Assembly (NCBI GenBank): GCA_002715985.1
Contig: PBAO01000014.1
Coordinates: 62,362-126,361 of the forward strand
Source of the DNA: Lysobacterales bacterium
Lineage (GTDB): Bacteria; Pseudomonadota; Gammaproteobacteria; Nevskiales; Salinisphaeraceae
DNA length: 64,000 nucleotides
Direction of reading: 5' to 3'
Position numbers and translations under genes: made by a program. Below the pieces are notes generated by a model, which ran no database searches, had not been told where the DNA came from, and saw only the letters and a program-made list of their open reading frames with translations. Of this stretch, positions 62,463-64,000 are shown piece by piece (position 1 is the stretch's first letter; each line of letters opens with the position of its first letter).

Positions 62463-64000
62463 CTAGGCCTCCCCGGGGGGCGATCGGGTGGCCGCTCGGG
62501 CTTCGTGGGCCGCCCGATACGCGCCGACATCGATCTCGGCCCGGATACTCGATGGGTCATCCAGCGAGCGTTTGATTGAAAAGCCGAGCCGTTTGGCCAG
62601 CTCGAGCATCGGTCGGTTATGCGACAGGATATCGCCGTAGACGGTCGCGATATCGCGTGCCCAGGCCTGGCGCAGCAGACAATCCAGCAGATGCCGGCCG
62701 AGTCCCACCCCGGTATGGCTGTGATGCACCAGCACAGCGAATTCGGCCTCGCGCCCGTCGGGGTCGGCGATGATCGTGCCCATCGCGGCCAGGCCGGCAT
62801 CGTCATCGGCCGGGCTGATCACGAGTGACACTTCGCGGTCGTAGTCGACCTGGGTGATACGGGCGGCCATGTCGTGCGAGAAATGGCGGATGTAGGTGAA
62901 AAACCGCAGCCGGATCTCTTCCGGGGAGAGACTGGCCAGCAGATCGAGCACCAGCGGCTCGTCCGAGGGGCGGATCGCGCGCACGATATAGGTGTGCGTG
63001 TCGGCCAGGGTCACGCGATGACGCATCCGGGCCGGATAGGGCGCCATGGCCAGGCGCCGGCGCTCGGCCATCGGGGTCTGGGTGATCTCGACCAGCGTAT
63101 CGGTCGGCGTATGCAGGCGTCCGTGGGGGCCGATCGCCAGATGGAGATCCAGCCGCGCGATCCGGGCCAGATCGACCACCAGCTTGGACAGGCGCACCAG
63201 CGCTCGGGCCAGCGCTTCAACGGCCTCGGTGGTCGCCACCAGACGCCCGGCACTGGCGCCTTCGAGCATGCGCCGGGCCAGAAGCGTATCCAGCGGGGCA
63301 AAGCCATACGCCGGCGGCACCCCCAGCGTTTCGTCGGTCACGCGCATGACCATGCCGAGCTCGCTGTGTGCCACGACCTCGATACGGACCTGCATCGACG
63401 GATCAGCCCCGCGCTGCCCGCTTTCGGCGCCCAGGATCCCGTAGTCGGCCAGCAGCTCGGCGGTGTCGTCGCCGGACAGCCATTCCACGCCGTCGGCAGC
63501 CAGCACCGACAGCCGATGGCGCAGGTTCTCCACGTCCGCGGCCACCGAGGGGTCCGGTGGTGGGGTGGCCGTCAACAGCTCGCGGGTCGCCTGGTATCGC
63601 TTGCGATACTGGATCGCCCGGGCCGCTTCATCGACCGAGGCGAAGGTGGCCAGACGGGCCGCCGCGGCCTGGGAGCGGGCCGGCAACGCGGTCTGCAGCC
63701 CCAGCCATACGGTCATCAAGCGTCGGTCCAGGCCGGCATCGGCAATCGCTTGAACCATCGGCTCGTGAGGGTGCCCGGCCACGGGGCTGTGTACCAGCAG
63801 CACGCCATCCCGCTTGCTGTTGGCCAGTGCGGCACGAAGCACATCGACGGTTTCCTGGATGTTCGAACCGGCCAGGTCGATACCGGCCGGTGTGTCGTGC
63901 GCCCGTGGGGCGATATCGGCCAGCGCGGTGGCCATTTCGCTTCCCGGCCGGGCCGCAGCGAGTGATTTGCGGCGCAGCGCATCGTTGGCCAGGGCACACA
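62463..64000 (-). CDS. bifunctional acyl-CoA synthetase (NDP-forming)-like/GNAT protein acetyltransferase, C-terminal part
   Basis: The frame is open to the window edge, so the N-terminus (the CoA-binding part) is missing; about 511 residues are present. The first 250 correspond to the succinyl-CoA-ligase-like subdomain (DGVLLVHSPVAGHPHEPMVQ) and the ATP-grasp-related part (LAADGVEWLSGDDTAELLAD). The last 160 form a GNAT domain with TYIVRAIRPSDEPLVLDLLA, EIRLRFFTYIRHFSHDMAAR and VHHSHTGVGLGRHLLDCLLR. This is the Pat/YfiQ/Pka architecture, which acetylates lysines of acetyl-CoA synthetase and other enzymes. The ligase half has lost activity in known members. Confidence 0.9.
   Translation of the reverse strand, partial: CALANDALRRKSLAAARPGSEMATALADIAPRAHDTPAGIDLAGSNIQETVDVLRAALANSKRDGVLLVHSPVAGHPHEPMVQAIADAGLDRRLMTVWLGLQTALPARSQAAAARLATFASVDEAARAIQYRKRYQATRELLTATPPPDPSVAADVENLRHRLSVLAADGVEWLSGDDTAELLADYGILGAESGQRGADPSMQVRIEVVAHSELGMVMRVTDETLGVPPAYGFAPLDTLLARRMLEGASAGRLVATTEAVEALARALVRLSKLVVDLARIARLDLHLAIGPHGRLHTPTDTLVEITQTPMAERRRLAMAPYPARMRHRVTLADTHTYIVRAIRPSDEPLVLDLLASLSPEEIRLRFFTYIRHFSHDMAARITQVDYDREVSLVISPADDDAGLAAMGTIIADPDGREAEFAVLVHHSHTGVGLGRHLLDCLLRQAWARDIATVYGDILSHNRPMLELAKRLGFSIKRSLDDPSSIRAEIDVGAYRAAHEARAATRSPPGEA

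Overview
This window looks like chromosomal DNA of a high-GC gammaproteobacterium, probably an aerobic and halotolerant or environmental one. The pointers are a complete RecBCD set, ModE, DUF1244, DUF2501, YchJ and an AtoE-type carrier, plus many acidic proteins and oxidative-stress or membrane-stress genes. A member of the Salinisphaeraceae would fit, but that is only an impression from gene content. No phage module, CRISPR array, rRNA or IS transposase is visible.

Layout. 0-9.2 kb: end of a TRIC-type channel gene, an orphan TAXI binding protein, an RlpA-like lipoprotein, a DUF2252/DoxX pair, and a run of a zinc-less MDR reductase, a proline-racemase-family enzyme (Cys/Thr type, so dehydratase-like) and a type II NADH dehydrogenase. 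9.2-13.8 kb: DUF72, then a Fur-family regulator directly upstream of katG, closed by a strong terminator, then DUF1244. 13.8-20.8 kb: a sugar/sugar-acid locus made of a XylB-like aldose dehydrogenase and sugar porter on one strand, a FadR-type regulator interrupted by an in-frame amber codon, and a GntP permease, TIM-barrel isomerase and L-gulonate-3-dehydrogenase-like enzyme on the other. Four related short AT-rich sites lie upstream of its three transcription units. 20.8-25.3 kb: MGMT, an orphan solute-binding protein, IlvE, a GNAT/DUF457 pair and tRNA-Arg(TCG).

25.3-36.9 kb: bestrophin, DUF2501, a TerB-acyl-CoA-oxidase fusion, a tautomerase, AtoE, YihY/BrkB, a large coiled-coil porin, an MscS channel and a lipoprotein phosphodiesterase. 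36.9-49.2 kb: TelA with a membrane partner, YchJ, succinate-semialdehyde dehydrogenase, DUF2795, a GMC oxidoreductase, DUF2267, a frameshifted DksA/TraR remnant, a quinone reductase-like MDR, a bacterial archaeo-eukaryotic release-factor-like protein, glutathione-independent formaldehyde dehydrogenase and DUF2171. 49.7-60.8 kb: modE-recC-(EEP phosphodiesterase)-recB-recD on the minus strand. 60.9-61.5 kb: tRNA-Arg(CCT), followed by a highly structured, gene-free repeat region. 61.5-64 kb: an S1/P1 nuclease and the C-terminal part of an acyl-CoA-synthetase/GNAT protein acetyltransferase.

The two most unusual parts are (i) the sugar-acid locus with its broken regulator, shared operator-like sites and a gene combination suggesting a C3-oxidation/isomerisation route, and (ii) the region after tRNA-Arg(CCT). 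There, about 100 bp that includes the tRNA 3' end is directly repeated around a roughly 285-bp element whose nested inverted repeats would fold into a cloverleaf-like structure. A related T-arm palindrome also follows the other tRNA-Arg gene.
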